Origin: Ezakiella massiliensis
Lineage (GTDB): Bacteria > Bacillota > Clostridia > Tissierellales > Peptoniphilaceae
NCBI RefSeq assembly: GCF_900120165.1
Contig: NZ_LT635475.1
Span: forward strand, 1,550,001 to 1,614,000
Length of the DNA stretch: 64,000 bases
Reading direction: 5' to 3'
In this document: positions 52,381 through 60,722 of the stretch, one piece after another
How the letters are laid out: each line of letters begins with the position of its first letter
How positions within the stretch are numbered: the stretch's first letter is position 1
The notes under the pieces: model-generated
What the model saw: the letters and a program-made list of their open reading frames with translations, nothing else
Told to the model about the DNA's origin: nothing
Databases searched by the model: none
Made by a program: the position numbers and the translations under genes

Positions 52381-52869
52381 TTATGAGCAAGGATTTGCTT
52401 GTGATTCATTATCAAATTGTATTTGTAATTTTTGTCGATAAGATTTGTTTTTAAAATAAGTGAAAATAAGGAACTCAAACAAATAGGCGGTGAATAAATA
52501 TATTTGAATATCATTGGGCCAGCCGAGACCTTTTGTGAAATATAAATAATGAGAAAAAAACAAGATAATGCAATGAATGACGAAATATCCGTTTGGAATA
52601 TAGGTCTTATAGAAGAGAAGGTTTAAAATTATGAGATCAAAAAAACCTGGAAAATAAATTAAAAATTGGAAGTAAAAGATCCAATTACAAATGCCCTCCA
52701 TACCATCATAATACCAGGATATTTCTTTATTATAAGGGTTAAAATTAAGTTCATACCAAAAAACGGAGAGGAACAGAGTATAATGATTAATAAATATAAA
52801 CATTATTAGTCTTAAGCAATCCTTTAGGCTTCTTTTGGAATCGTTTTTAAAATGATTAAGTAGATGCAA
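52381..52869 (-). CDS. Small membrane protein of unknown function
   Basis: Protein of 162 residues, very rich in Phe, Ile and Tyr, with four probable membrane helices (ILNLLFYK and IHCIILFFSHYLYF among them) and a charged C-terminus. The start is TTG at 52869, with GGAGTG eight bases upstream on the minus strand. A good promoter lies further upstream, which argues that the gene is real. It is lower in GC than its neighbours and lies in the repeat-bounded island. No family recognised. Confidence 0.65.
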   Translation of the reverse strand: MHLLNHFKNDSKRSLKDCLRLIMFIFINHYTLFLSVFWYELNFNPYNKEISWYYDGMEGICNWIFYFQFLIYFPGFFDLIILNLLFYKTYIPNGYFVIHCIILFFSHYLYFTKGLGWPNDIQIYLFTAYLFEFLIFTYFKNKSYRQKLQIQFDNESQANPCS

Positions 52870-52952
52870 GATAAATCACTCCTTTTTGCTAAAAACTATA
52901 TAGGTTCTTTGTTATTCTTCAAGTGTAAAAAAATTTATAATTGTGTAAACAT

Positions 52953-52996
52953 ATTATACTAAAATACGGAGAGCCTTGCAAATGCAAAGGCTCTCC
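52953..52996 (-). promoter_or_regulatory. Promoter overlapping a strong hairpin, upstream of the membrane protein gene
   Basis: On the minus strand: TTGCAA (52976-52981), 17-bp spacer, TATAAT (52953-52958). The -35 sits in the loop end of a hairpin formed by GGAGAGCC (52968-52975) and GGCTCTCC (52989-52996), extended by TTGCA/TGCAA. The hairpin may be an operator or the end signal of an unseen transcript. Confidence 0.6.
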
Positions 52997-53015
52997 ACAA
53001 TATTTATTTAAGAAA

Positions 53016-53082
53016 TTTATAGTTTTAAGGAAAAACTTTTATAAGACTTTTAGGATTAGGTATTAGCTCGATTTTATTAGGG
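53016..53082 (+). repeat. Direct repeat copy B, degenerate
   Basis: About 67 bp similar to 52284-52351 in copy A, including ATTTATAGTTTTAAGGAAAA and the AAGACTTTTAGGATTAG block, with several substitutions. The terminator arm is damaged (ATTAGGG instead of AATCGGGC), so it is a decayed copy. Confidence 0.85.
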
Positions 53083-53149
53083 ATAAAGATGGGTTCAAAG
53101 GAAGTATTAAAGAAAATCATATAAAAGCTGAAATATTTATTCAAAACTA

Positions 53150-53203
53150 TTGACAAGTTTACTTGGCAGATGTTATAATAAAAATACCAAGTAAACTTGG
53201 CAA
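53150..53203 (+). promoter_or_regulatory. Promoter and operators of the small membrane protein-XRE module
   Basis: Consensus promoter TTGACA (53150-53155), 18-bp spacer, TATAAT (53174-53179). AGTTTACTTGG just after the -35 is inverted as CCAAGTAAACT (from 53188) after the -10. These paired sites flanking the -10 look like binding sites for the XRE repressor encoded two genes downstream. Confidence 0.82.
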
Positions 53204-53224
53204 AAATTAGAAAGGAGAATGAAT

Positions 53225-53542
53225 ATGAACAGAGATGAAGTTCTAGCAAGAAGTCGTGAGGAGTATAAACATAACGATGAGATGATGGTTGATATTTTAC
53301 AAAAAGCGGGCGAAGTTTCTAGCCAAATTGGTTTAGCTGTTGCCGCCATTTTATTTGGAGTTGAGGCCTTTTTCTTCAATTCCTATAATTATGGAATACT
53401 AAGTATTTATTTTAGTATTGAAGCAACTAAAGAACTTGTAAAATATGCAAAATTGAAAGAAAAAAAGCAGCTGTTAATGGGCATGCTTATGTCAATCATA
53501 GGGATTGCCTTATTTGCAGCTAACCTTATAACATTGAAGTAG
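53225..53542 (+). CDS. Small membrane protein (DUF6442-like) paired with XRE regulator
   Basis: Protein of 105 residues: charged N-terminus MNRDEVLARSREEYKHNDE, then three hydrophobic segments (IGLAVAAILFGVEAFFF, YGILSIYFSIEAT, LLMGMLMSIIGIALFAANLI). The pattern recalls the DUF6442 small membrane proteins that travel with XRE regulators (from memory). ATG 53225 is seven bases after AAAGGAG; the ATG at 53219 is too close to that site. Function unknown. Transcribed with the XRE gene nine bases later. Confidence 0.75.
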   Translation: MNRDEVLARSREEYKHNDEMMVDILQKAGEVSSQIGLAVAAILFGVEAFFFNSYNYGILSIYFSIEATKELVKYAKLKEKKQLLMGMLMSIIGIALFAANLITLK

Positions 53543-53551
53543 TGATAAATC

Positions 53552-53758
53552 ATGGATGATAAACTAGTTCTCAAAAATTATTTGAAGGAAGTTAGAAAAG
53601 AGAAAGGCTATTCACAACAGCAGTTAGCTGACGAGGTGGGCGTTTCAAGAAATACAATTAGTTCAATAGAAACCGGTCAATTTAACCCAACCGCTAAGTT
53701 AGCTTTGATACTTTGTATTGCTTTAGAAAAGAAATTTGAGGATATTTTCTATTTTTAG
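53552..53758 (+). CDS. XRE-family HTH transcriptional regulator, short
   Basis: DNA-binding protein of 68 residues that is almost entirely one Cro/CI-type helix-turn-helix: LKEVRKEKGYSQQQLADEVG followed by VSRNTISSIETGQFNPTAKL and a closing EDIFYF. This is the compact YozG/SinR-like class that represses its own operon. It probably binds the inverted AGTTTACTTGG sites at the promoter upstream. Confidence 0.93.
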   Translation: MDDKLVLKNYLKEVRKEKGYSQQQLADEVGVSRNTISSIETGQFNPTAKLALILCIALEKKFEDIFYF

Positions 53759-53875
53759 ACAAATGTAGTTAAACTAACAATCTCCCTAAAGTAGACAATA
53801 TAGTTTATTGATGGGAGATTTTGCATTTAAGCGATAGAATATGAAATTATCATAAAAATAGCGAGATAATCTCAC

Positions 53876-53925
53876 AAGACTTTTAGGATTAGATACTAGC
53901 TCGATTTTAATCGGGCTTTTTTCTT
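53876..53925 (+). repeat. Direct repeat copy C, identical to copy A
   Basis: Exactly 50 bp identical to 52311-52360, including the full terminator hairpin AGCTCGATT/AATCGGGCT and T6. It ends the repeat-bounded island; sequence on either side differs from copy A. Here it can terminate transcripts of the XRE module. Confidence 0.93.
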
Positions 53926-53952
53926 GGCAAGTTTTTTTATCTATGCTATAAT
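53924..53952 (+). promoter_or_regulatory. Promoter of the stalk-thioredoxin gene
   Basis: TTGGCA (53924-53929), 17-bp spacer, extended -10 TGCTATAAT with TATAAT at 53947-53952. The first two bases of the -35 are the last two bases of repeat C. Confidence 0.75.
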
Positions 53953-53969
53953 AATGGTAGGAGGATTTT

Positions 53970-55055
53970 ATGAAAAAGAGATTTATTATTCTAATCGCTT
54001 GTTTAATTATTTTTTCGGCTAATATTTTTGCTGAAAATGTGACGGGCGAGAGGACTTTTCAAAAGGTTTTGTTGAACGGCCAAGAGGTCAAGGTCGGTTC
54101 TTATCTTATAAATGAAAGAAATTATGTTAAATTAAGGGACATGGCAGCCCTTTTAAACGGAACTGGTTCACAGTTTAATGTTGACTGGGACGAGGCAACT
54201 GGTAATGTAATTGTGATGACTGGCAGCCCTTATAGTAAGCTTGCCGGAGATTTATCTCCACTTACGGGAGGTAAGATCACTGGGCAAAAGGGCAATATTA
54301 ATTTACTTTTAAATGGTCAAGCTAAGCAAATTGAAACTGTTCTGATAAATGAAAACAATTATTTGCAGCTCAGGCAATTGGGCAGTTTAATTGGCCTTGG
54401 TGTTGATTGGGACGAAGCTACTGGGGCAATTTTACTGGCAACTGGGTCAGGAGAAAATATTGACCTACTTGTAGATGATAACAAAGATCAAAAGTCTATT
54501 ATAAATGACGGCAATGATAGCAAAGATAAAAATTATATATCCCTTGCTGGAGATTTAATTAGCCCTAGCGAAGGCTCATTCAATTTTGCCAGCAACTTTG
54601 CAATCGGTTCTACCATGCCAAAGTTTACTGTAGATATGATTGACGGGTCAGAAAATAATATCAGTCTTGGCAGGCTTATAAAGGACAAGATTCAAATTTA
54701 TAATTTTTTCCAAAGCTCATGCTCATATTGTGTAAGCGAAATGTCAGACTTGGCTGAGGCAAACAAGAGGGCAGACGTGGACGTGATTGCAGTTTCATTG
54801 GACCAAGATTTATCTGAGGTCAAGAGGCTATTCGACGCAAATGGCTGGAAGCTCCCAGTTTTTAAGGCGACTTCAGGCTATGATATAGTTGCGGCTTATA
54901 GTGTAAAGACCGTTCCTCATTCAGTTTTCACAAAAAATGGCCAGGCTCTTGGCGTTTTCAAGGGGGCTTTGACAAAGTCACAAATTGATTTTATTGTAAA
55001 TGAATTATCTGCTGGGAAAAATTTCCCAAGTGATAATGAAATTCAAAATCATTAA
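53970..55055 (+). CDS. Exported stalk-domain protein with TlpA-like thioredoxin domain
   Basis: Secreted protein of 361 residues. The signal peptide is 1-21. Two stalk-type copies follow (about 25-90 and 105-165: NERNYVKLRDMAALLNGTG and NENNYLQLRQLGSLIGLGVD, each with VDWDEATG). The C-terminal thioredoxin fold (about 210-350) has a CSYC redox motif (Cys251, Cys254) and the cis-proline in VKTVPHS. It probably acts as an extracytoplasmic thiol-disulfide oxidoreductase. GGAGG precedes the ATG. Confidence 0.9.
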   Translation: MKKRFIILIACLIIFSANIFAENVTGERTFQKVLLNGQEVKVGSYLINERNYVKLRDMAALLNGTGSQFNVDWDEATGNVIVMTGSPYSKLAGDLSPLTGGKITGQKGNINLLLNGQAKQIETVLINENNYLQLRQLGSLIGLGVDWDEATGAILLATGSGENIDLLVDDNKDQKSIINDGNDSKDKNYISLAGDLISPSEGSFNFASNFAIGSTMPKFTVDMIDGSENNISLGRLIKDKIQIYNFFQSSCSYCVSEMSDLAEANKRADVDVIAVSLDQDLSEVKRLFDANGWKLPVFKATSGYDIVAAYSVKTVPHSVFTKNGQALGVFKGALTKSQIDFIVNELSAGKNFPSDNEIQNH

Positions 55056-55062
55056 TAATTTT

Positions 55063-55090
55063 AGGCGGCTAAATTTTAGTCGTCTTTTTT
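55063..55090 (+). terminator. Terminator after the stalk-thioredoxin gene
   Basis: AGGCGGCT (55063-55070) pairs with AGTCGTCT (55078-55085), two G-U pairs, then T6. Confidence 0.8.
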
Positions 55091-55121
55091 ATTTTAAAAG
55101 TCTTGCAAAGTCCTTGATTCA

Positions 55122-55150
55122 TTGACTTTTAACGGCATATGTTGTACAAT
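55122..55150 (+). promoter_or_regulatory. Promoter of the S1-tilS-hpt-ftsH operon
   Basis: TTGACT (55122-55127), 17-bp spacer, TACAAT (55145-55150), about 24 bases before the ATG. Confidence 0.78.
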
Positions 55151-55173
55151 AAGCCTGATAAACGGGAGGAATT

Positions 55174-55554
55174 ATGGTATTAAAAGTAGGAGACATTATT
55201 GAGGGTAAGGTAAACGGGGTTTCAAACTTCGGTTGCTTTGTAGATTTGGAGGGTGATGAAAGTGGCTTGGTTCACATATCTGAGCTGTCAAATGAATTTG
55301 TTGAAAACATAAACGACTTTGTCAAGGTTGGAGACCTGGTCAAGGCCAAGGTTATCAGCAATGAAGACGGCAAGATTGCACTTTCTATGAAGGCCTTGGA
55401 AGAACCATCGGCACCGAAATTTATTGAAAAGGGCCCCGAGGATTCTGCCTTTGAAAAACTAATGTCTAAGTTTGTCAAGGAATCAAATGAAAAAATTCAA
55501 TTCATTAATCAAAGAACATCCAGACGAAGAGGTTCTGGTAAACCGAAAAAATAA
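55174..55554 (+). CDS. S1 RNA-binding domain protein (YabR-like)
   Basis: Protein of 126 residues with one S1 domain at residues 1-72 (VGDIIEGKVNGVSNFGCFVD, GLVHISELS, VGDLVKAKVI, GKIALSMKAL) and a charged tail. Such proteins bind RNA or ribosomes; in Bacillus the homologue yabR also lies close to tilS-hprT-ftsH. The tail overlaps the tilS start by 68 bases. GGGAGG precedes the ATG. Confidence 0.92.
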   Translation: MVLKVGDIIEGKVNGVSNFGCFVDLEGDESGLVHISELSNEFVENINDFVKVGDLVKAKVISNEDGKIALSMKALEEPSAPKFIEKGPEDSAFEKLMSKFVKESNEKIQFINQRTSRRRGSGKPKK

Positions 55555-56845
55555 TATAGGAGAATATTTCACTTGCTTTTGTCAAGATGAGATCTTCAAA
55601 AATGAAAAGAAAGTCTTGGTTGCCCTGTCGGGTGGCCCTGACTCTATTTTTGTTTTAAAAGTCTTGAAGGCCTTGCAGGCTGATTTTCATTTTGAAATTC
55701 ACGCCTATCATTTAAACCACCAGCTGCGTGAAAGTGCTGACCACGACGAAAACTTTGTCAAAGGCCTCTGTGCAGACAATGACATCATCCTCCATCTGGA
55801 GACTGCAGATATTGCCACAACTGCAAAAGAGAAAGGCCTTGGCACTGAAGAAGCTGGCAGGGTCAAAAGATATGGAGACCTAAAAAAACTGGCCGAGGAA
55901 ATCGGCACGACAACAGTTATAACCGGCCACCATTTGGACGACGACATTGAAACCGTCCTTATGAACTTTGAAAGAGGAGCTGGTTTAAATGGTCTTGCAG
56001 GTATAAAAGTCCGAGACGGGATATTTTTTAGGCCACTTTTAAATATAAGCAAAGACGAAATTTTAAAATATTTGGATGACCATGAAATTCCCTACTGCAT
56101 TGATGAGACCAATTTTATAGATGACGTCTCCAGAAATAACATGCGGATAAATAAAATTCCTCAGCTTGAGGAAATCTTGCTCGATTTTAAGGACAGGGCA
56201 GAGCTTGCGATTGCAAACTTAAAAGCCTCCAGGCTTTTGATAGAGGGTCTGGTTGAATATTTTTTGAAGGATGCGGATGTTAGTGATAATGCAATCAGCA
56301 TTTCCATTTCAAAGATGCTAGAGCTTTTTCCACATACACGGGCTGATCTTTACATGGCCATAATAAAAAAACTAAACCCAAACCAGCAGGACATCTACTC
56401 TTATCATTTAAGGGAGATTGACCAGATAATTTTTAGCGATGGCGAAAAGCGAACCAGTTTTTCTGACATCTATATTATAAAATCCTATGATAATTTAATT
56501 TTCACTTTGAATGAAGACTATGATTGCGAATGCAAATTCGAGCTGACAAAAGATTTTGACGAAGATAATCTTGCCCTCGATGTAGATAAAGTACAAGGAC
56601 AAATTAAATTTAGAAAACGCTTGCCCGGTGATGTCTTTGAGACCAGGGGTGGGCGGACCAAAAAGCTCAAGGAAATATTAATTGATGAAAAAATTCCCAA
56701 GTATAAGCGTGACTCCCTGGTCATTGCTTGTGATGAGGCGGGAATTATATATGTTCAAGACCTGTGGCTATCTAAACGCGTGGCCACTGATGATCATACA
56801 AAAAACACAATTTACTTAAGGAGGTATTATGAACAAGGCGATTAA
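55487..56845 (+). CDS. tilS: tRNA(Ile)-lysidine synthase
   Basis: Modifies C34 of the CAU-anticodon tRNA to lysidine so that it is charged with isoleucine and reads AUA. The N-terminal PP-loop ATPase has VALSGGPDS, GHHLDDDIETVLMNFERG and RPLL; a C-terminal TilS domain follows, for 452 residues. ATG 55487 is preceded by AAGGA and lies inside the S1 gene; an upstream TTG at 55472 is less likely. It overlaps hpt by 17 bases. Confidence 0.95.
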   Translation: MKKFNSLIKEHPDEEVLVNRKNNIGEYFTCFCQDEIFKNEKKVLVALSGGPDSIFVLKVLKALQADFHFEIHAYHLNHQLRESADHDENFVKGLCADNDIILHLETADIATTAKEKGLGTEEAGRVKRYGDLKKLAEEIGTTTVITGHHLDDDIETVLMNFERGAGLNGLAGIKVRDGIFFRPLLNISKDEILKYLDDHEIPYCIDETNFIDDVSRNNMRINKIPQLEEILLDFKDRAELAIANLKASRLLIEGLVEYFLKDADVSDNAISISISKMLELFPHTRADLYMAIIKKLNPNQQDIYSYHLREIDQIIFSDGEKRTSFSDIYIIKSYDNLIFTLNEDYDCECKFELTKDFDEDNLALDVDKVQGQIKFRKRLPGDVFETRGGRTKKLKEILIDEKIPKYKRDSLVIACDEAGIIYVQDLWLSKRVATDDHTKNTIYLRRYYEQGD

Positions 56846-57368
56846 AGAAATGCTCTTTACTGAAGAAGAAATTTCAAAAAAAGTAAAAGAAATGGGATCA
56901 GAAATTACCCACGACTTTATGGATAAAGATTTAATGGTAATCGGCATTTTAAAAGGCTCTTTTATCTTTATGGCAGACCTAGTCAGACAAATTAATTTGC
57001 CAGTCTTGGTTGATTTTATGAGCTTATCAAGTTATGGGGCAAGTTCTAAGTCGACTGGTGAAGTTAGGATTTTAAAAGACCTGGACTTTTCAGTTGAAGG
57101 CAGGGACGTACTTGTAGTCGAAGACATTGTAGACACTGGCTACACTTTAAAATACTTGCAAGACAATTTGTCCAGGCGTGGGGCAAATTCAGTTAAGTTT
57201 GCAACCTTTTTGGATAAAAAAGAAGCAAGAAAAACTGACGTCCAGCTGGATTATGTTGGCTTCATTGCGCCAAATGATTTCATAGTTGGCTATGGACTTG
57301 ATTATGCGGAGAGCTATAGAAATCTCCCATATATAGCCAGCTTAAAGGAGGAGATTTATAAAATATGA
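56829..57368 (+). CDS. hpt: Hypoxanthine phosphoribosyltransferase
   Basis: Salvages hypoxanthine and guanine to IMP and GMP with PRPP. Its 179 residues carry the PRPP motif VLVVEDIVDTGYTLKYL, GILKGSFIFMADL, and the purine-contact segment DYVGFIAPNDFIVGYGLDY. AAGGAGG precedes the ATG, which lies inside tilS. The order tilS-hpt-ftsH is conserved widely in Bacillota. Confidence 0.97.
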   Translation: MNKAIKEMLFTEEEISKKVKEMGSEITHDFMDKDLMVIGILKGSFIFMADLVRQINLPVLVDFMSLSSYGASSKSTGEVRILKDLDFSVEGRDVLVVEDIVDTGYTLKYLQDNLSRRGANSVKFATFLDKKEARKTDVQLDYVGFIAPNDFIVGYGLDYAESYRNLPYIASLKEEIYKI

Positions 57369-59215
57369 GGAGATTAAGACTATCGCCATTTTTTATAATA
57401 ATAATGACTGTGTTCATTCTCTCCAGCCTCTGGCCACTTTTAATGGGCAAAAACCAAGAGAAGATTGAGCTGACCAAGGCAGGCGAACTTTTGGACGCGG
57501 GCCAGGTCAAAGTCGCAACTATAAGTGGTGATAAATTAACTTTGACTGACAAGGAAGACAAGGCCTATGGGGCGATTTTACCGGCAACCTTGCAGGCGGA
57601 CTTTTACAATAAACATATAGGTCCACAAGTCGATGCAAAAAATACGGTCTTCGATGCCCACAGCGTTCAAGAATCGGGTCTACTGGCATCCATAGTTCCC
57701 TATATTATAATGATGGTTGGATTTATATTTATCTTTAATCTAATCTTCAAACAGATTGGCAGCCAAAACAAAGACGCCCAGCAATTTGCAAAGTCAAGGG
57801 CCAAAAGATTTGAGCCAACTAATTCTAAGCCAGTTACCTTTAAAGACGTGGCTGGTCTGGAAGAAGAAAAGACAGAGCTATATGAAATTGTGGATTATTT
57901 ACAAAACCCAGGCAAGTTTGCCAAGGTCGGAGCTAGGATTCCCAAGGGCGTTTTGTTAGTCGGCCCACCAGGAACAGGTAAGACTTACATTTCAAGGGCT
58001 GTTGCAGGCGAAGCGGGAGTTCCATTCTTTACCATAAGTGGGTCGGAGTTTTTGGAAATGTTTGTCGGCGTGGGCGCCAGCCGTGTCCGCGACCTCTTTA
58101 ATGAGGCCAAGGCAAACGCCCCTTGCATAATTTTTATTGACGAGATTGATGCTGTGGGCAGGAAGCGTGGGACAGGCCTTGGCGGTGGCCATGACGAACG
58201 CGAACAAACTTTGAACCAGCTCCTAGTTGAGATGGACGGTTTTGAAAAGAACGAAAGCATTATTATAATGGCAGCAACCAACCGGCCAGATATTTTGGAC
58301 GACGCACTCTTAAGGCCGGGCAGATTTGACCGCAAGATTACAATCGGTCTACCAGACCTAAGGGGTCGGGAGGAAATTTTAAAAATTCACTCCAAGGACA
58401 AGCCCATGGGCGAGGACGTTGATTTAAACAATATAGCCAGGAGGACTTCAGGTTTTTCACCTGCAGACCTGGAAAATCTTATAAATGAAGCGGCTCTTTT
58501 ATCTGCCAGACTAGGGCGTACAACTATCAATAAAGATATGTTAGAAGAAGCAAGTGTAAAGGTACTAGCAGGACCAGAAAAGAAATCGGCTGTTGTGACT
58601 GAAGAAGAAAAGAAATTAGTTTCTTATCATGAAGCAGGTCACGCAATTATTGGTCGGACCTTAAAGCACACCGACCCTGTTCACATGGTTACAATTGTAC
58701 CGCGTGGTGACGCAGGTGGCTTTACCTACACAGTGCCTGACGAAGAGACCAGCTTTTACACCAGGTCCAAGATGATCGACATGATGATCATGCTCCTGGG
58801 TGGACGGGCTGCAGAAGACTTGAAGCTAAACGACATTTCAACTGGCGCTTCAAACGATATAGAAAGAGTTACAAAAATTGCCCATGCCATGGTTGCAAAA
58901 TACGGCATGAGCCAAAAGATTGGGACCCTCAATTATTCAGATGACGAAGGTCAATCTTTCATAGGAAACACTATTGGTCACACCAAGGCGTATTCCGAAG
59001 AAATTTTAAAAGACATCGACACTGAAATGCGGGCCATAGTTAATTATTGTTACGATAAGGCCAAAGAGATCTTGAGAGACCACGACGATGCGCTCGAAAG
59101 ACTTGCAGGCGCCCTTATCGACAAGGAAACAGTATACAAGAATGAATTCGAAGCAATTTACAGCGGGAACTATGATCCCAAGGACTTCGAAGACGAAAAA
59201 TTAGAAGTATTTTAG
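57365..59215 (+). CDS. ftsH: ATP-dependent zinc metalloprotease FtsH
   Basis: Membrane-bound AAA+ protease for quality control of membrane and regulatory proteins. It has two N-terminal membrane helices (about 8-24 and 103-123) around a short extracytoplasmic domain, an AAA+ core with GPPGTGKT and the second-region-of-homology arginines (RPGRFDRK), and an M41 protease domain with the zinc site HEAGH. The length of 616 residues is normal. The ATG overlaps the hpt stop; GGAGG lies upstream. Confidence 0.97.
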   Translation: MRRLRLSPFFIIIMTVFILSSLWPLLMGKNQEKIELTKAGELLDAGQVKVATISGDKLTLTDKEDKAYGAILPATLQADFYNKHIGPQVDAKNTVFDAHSVQESGLLASIVPYIIMMVGFIFIFNLIFKQIGSQNKDAQQFAKSRAKRFEPTNSKPVTFKDVAGLEEEKTELYEIVDYLQNPGKFAKVGARIPKGVLLVGPPGTGKTYISRAVAGEAGVPFFTISGSEFLEMFVGVGASRVRDLFNEAKANAPCIIFIDEIDAVGRKRGTGLGGGHDEREQTLNQLLVEMDGFEKNESIIIMAATNRPDILDDALLRPGRFDRKITIGLPDLRGREEILKIHSKDKPMGEDVDLNNIARRTSGFSPADLENLINEAALLSARLGRTTINKDMLEEASVKVLAGPEKKSAVVTEEEKKLVSYHEAGHAIIGRTLKHTDPVHMVTIVPRGDAGGFTYTVPDEETSFYTRSKMIDMMIMLLGGRAAEDLKLNDISTGASNDIERVTKIAHAMVAKYGMSQKIGTLNYSDDEGQSFIGNTIGHTKAYSEEILKDIDTEMRAIVNYCYDKAKEILRDHDDALERLAGALIDKETVYKNEFEAIYSGNYDPKDFEDEKLEVF

Positions 59216-59226
59216 GAGTTTAAATT

Positions 59227-59949
59227 ATGAATAACACAAAAAAACTGGTTGTATCCGCAATCCTCTTAGCATGGATTTTGGTTCTCGGAATGACACAGTT
59301 AGGTTTTATACCATTTGGACCAATTAGAGCAACGACCCTACACATCCCAGTAATTATTGGGGCTATCCTTTACGGACCTTATGTTGGTACATTTTTAGGC
59401 CTGTCCTTTGGGCTTTACTCCCTCTGGACCAATTATACCAAGCCAACGGTTTTGAGCTTTGCTTTTCAAAACCCACTCATAAGCGTTCTACCAAGGATAA
59501 TTTTTCCACTAATCGCTTATTTTCTTTACAAGGCTTTGAAGGAAAAATCTCACAAGCAAATGATTAGGATCACTAGCATTATCAGTTCAGTTTTACTAAT
59601 CGAAATTATCTACTCGCTTGTAAAGGCTTTTAAAGATGGGAAGACTTTGGGAATTGTAATTGGATTAATTTCGCTAGTACTGATTGTAATGATTTGGATT
59701 ATGACAATCAAAAAGGAAAATATAATTACACCGGGCTTCGTCTCGGCGGTCATCGCTACAATTTGCCACACGGCAATGGTCATGGGCTCAATCTATTTGA
59801 TCTACTCAGATAAGATGATGGGCATCAAAAACATGGACCGCAAGGGGGTCTTGTACTATATACTTTCGGTGGTATTTTTAAATGGTATACCTGAGGCAAT
59901 CATTGCCGGACTAATTACAGGGGGAATTTTAAGTAGAAAACAATCATGA
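59227..59949 (+). CDS. ECF transporter S component, probably pantothenate (PanT-like)
   Basis: Membrane substrate-binding subunit of 240 residues with about six or more helices. The N-terminal half has the ECF S-component pattern seen in PanT-like proteins: LGFIPFGPIRATTLHIPVII, ILYGPYVGTFLGLSFGLYSLW, FAFQNPLISVLPRI. A stretch at about 95-175 with an extra helix separates it from the last part (NGIPEAIIAGLITGGIL). It overlaps coaX by four bases; coaX phosphorylates pantothenate, so import and trapping of pantothenate is the likely joint role (inference from context). TAGGAG lies 8-10 bases before the ATG. Confidence 0.82.
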   Translation: MNNTKKLVVSAILLAWILVLGMTQLGFIPFGPIRATTLHIPVIIGAILYGPYVGTFLGLSFGLYSLWTNYTKPTVLSFAFQNPLISVLPRIIFPLIAYFLYKALKEKSHKQMIRITSIISSVLLIEIIYSLVKAFKDGKTLGIVIGLISLVLIVMIWIMTIKKENIITPGFVSAVIATICHTAMVMGSIYLIYSDKMMGIKNMDRKGVLYYILSVVFLNGIPEAIIAGLITGGILSRKQS

Positions 59950-60722
59950 TTTTAACAATAGATATAGGTAACACAAATACAGTTTTAGGAATATACGAAG
60001 GCTACGACCTAAAGGTTAGCATCAGGATCTCATCTGACAGTAAAAAAACTGTGGATGAGATTGCACTTTTCATTGACCAGATCTTTACTCTTAGGGGCGT
60101 GGACGTGACGAAAATCCAAGGGGCGATCTTGTCTTCAGTTGTGCCCATGGTGACTGACAATATGATCGAGGCCGTTAAAATGCTAACAGGCCTTGAGCCG
60201 ATTGTAGTTGGCCCAGGGACAAAAACTGGACTCAATGTCCTCTACGATGACCCAAAAGAAGTTGGGGCAGACAGGATTGTAAATGCAGTTGGTGGAATCG
60301 ACAAATATGGTGCGCCGCTTATTATTATCGACTTCGGAACGGCGACCACCTATTGCGTGGTGGATGAAAAATCCAATTACCTGGGCGGCATTATAAGCCC
60401 GGGCATAGGCATAAGTGCGGAGGCGCTTTTTATGAAGGCTGCCAAGCTGCCAAAAGTTGACCTAACTGTGCCAGAAAGTTTTTTAAATAGAAATACAGTT
60501 GACGCCATCAGGGCGGGCCTTATGTACGGGGCTATTGGCCAGGTTGATTATATAGTTAAGCACTTAAAGGCCGAAGAAAATATAGATGCTAAGGTAATTG
60601 CAACTGGAGGCTTGGCCAAGGTCATTGCCTCAAAGACTGAGGTAATTGATTTAGTCGACGACGAGCTGACCCTATGGGGCCTAAGGAAGATCTATGACAA
60701 GAACGCTAAGCATAGGGGATAG
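59946..60722 (+). CDS. coaX: Type III pantothenate kinase
   Basis: Phosphorylates pantothenate, the first step of coenzyme A synthesis; the type III form is acetyl-CoA insensitive and needs a monovalent cation. Its 258 residues have the ASKHA fold: LTIDIGNTNTVLGIYEG (phosphate loop), GADRIVNAVGGIDKYG, IIDFGTATTYCVVD, GGIISPGIGIS and ATGGLAKVIA. It overlaps the ECF S component gene before it and the dusB gene after it. Confidence 0.96.
   Translation: MILTIDIGNTNTVLGIYEGYDLKVSIRISSDSKKTVDEIALFIDQIFTLRGVDVTKIQGAILSSVVPMVTDNMIEAVKMLTGLEPIVVGPGTKTGLNVLYDDPKEVGADRIVNAVGGIDKYGAPLIIIDFGTATTYCVVDEKSNYLGGIISPGIGISAEALFMKAAKLPKVDLTVPESFLNRNTVDAIRAGLMYGAIGQVDYIVKHLKAEENIDAKVIATGGLAKVIASKTEVIDLVDDELTLWGLRKIYDKNAKHRG

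Noticed and set aside
52293..53249. Two similar minus-strand frames (52293-52514 and 53025-53249) as a gene family
   Set aside because: Their similarity comes from the direct repeats A and B read backwards; they lack ribosome sites and overlap a real terminator or promoter.
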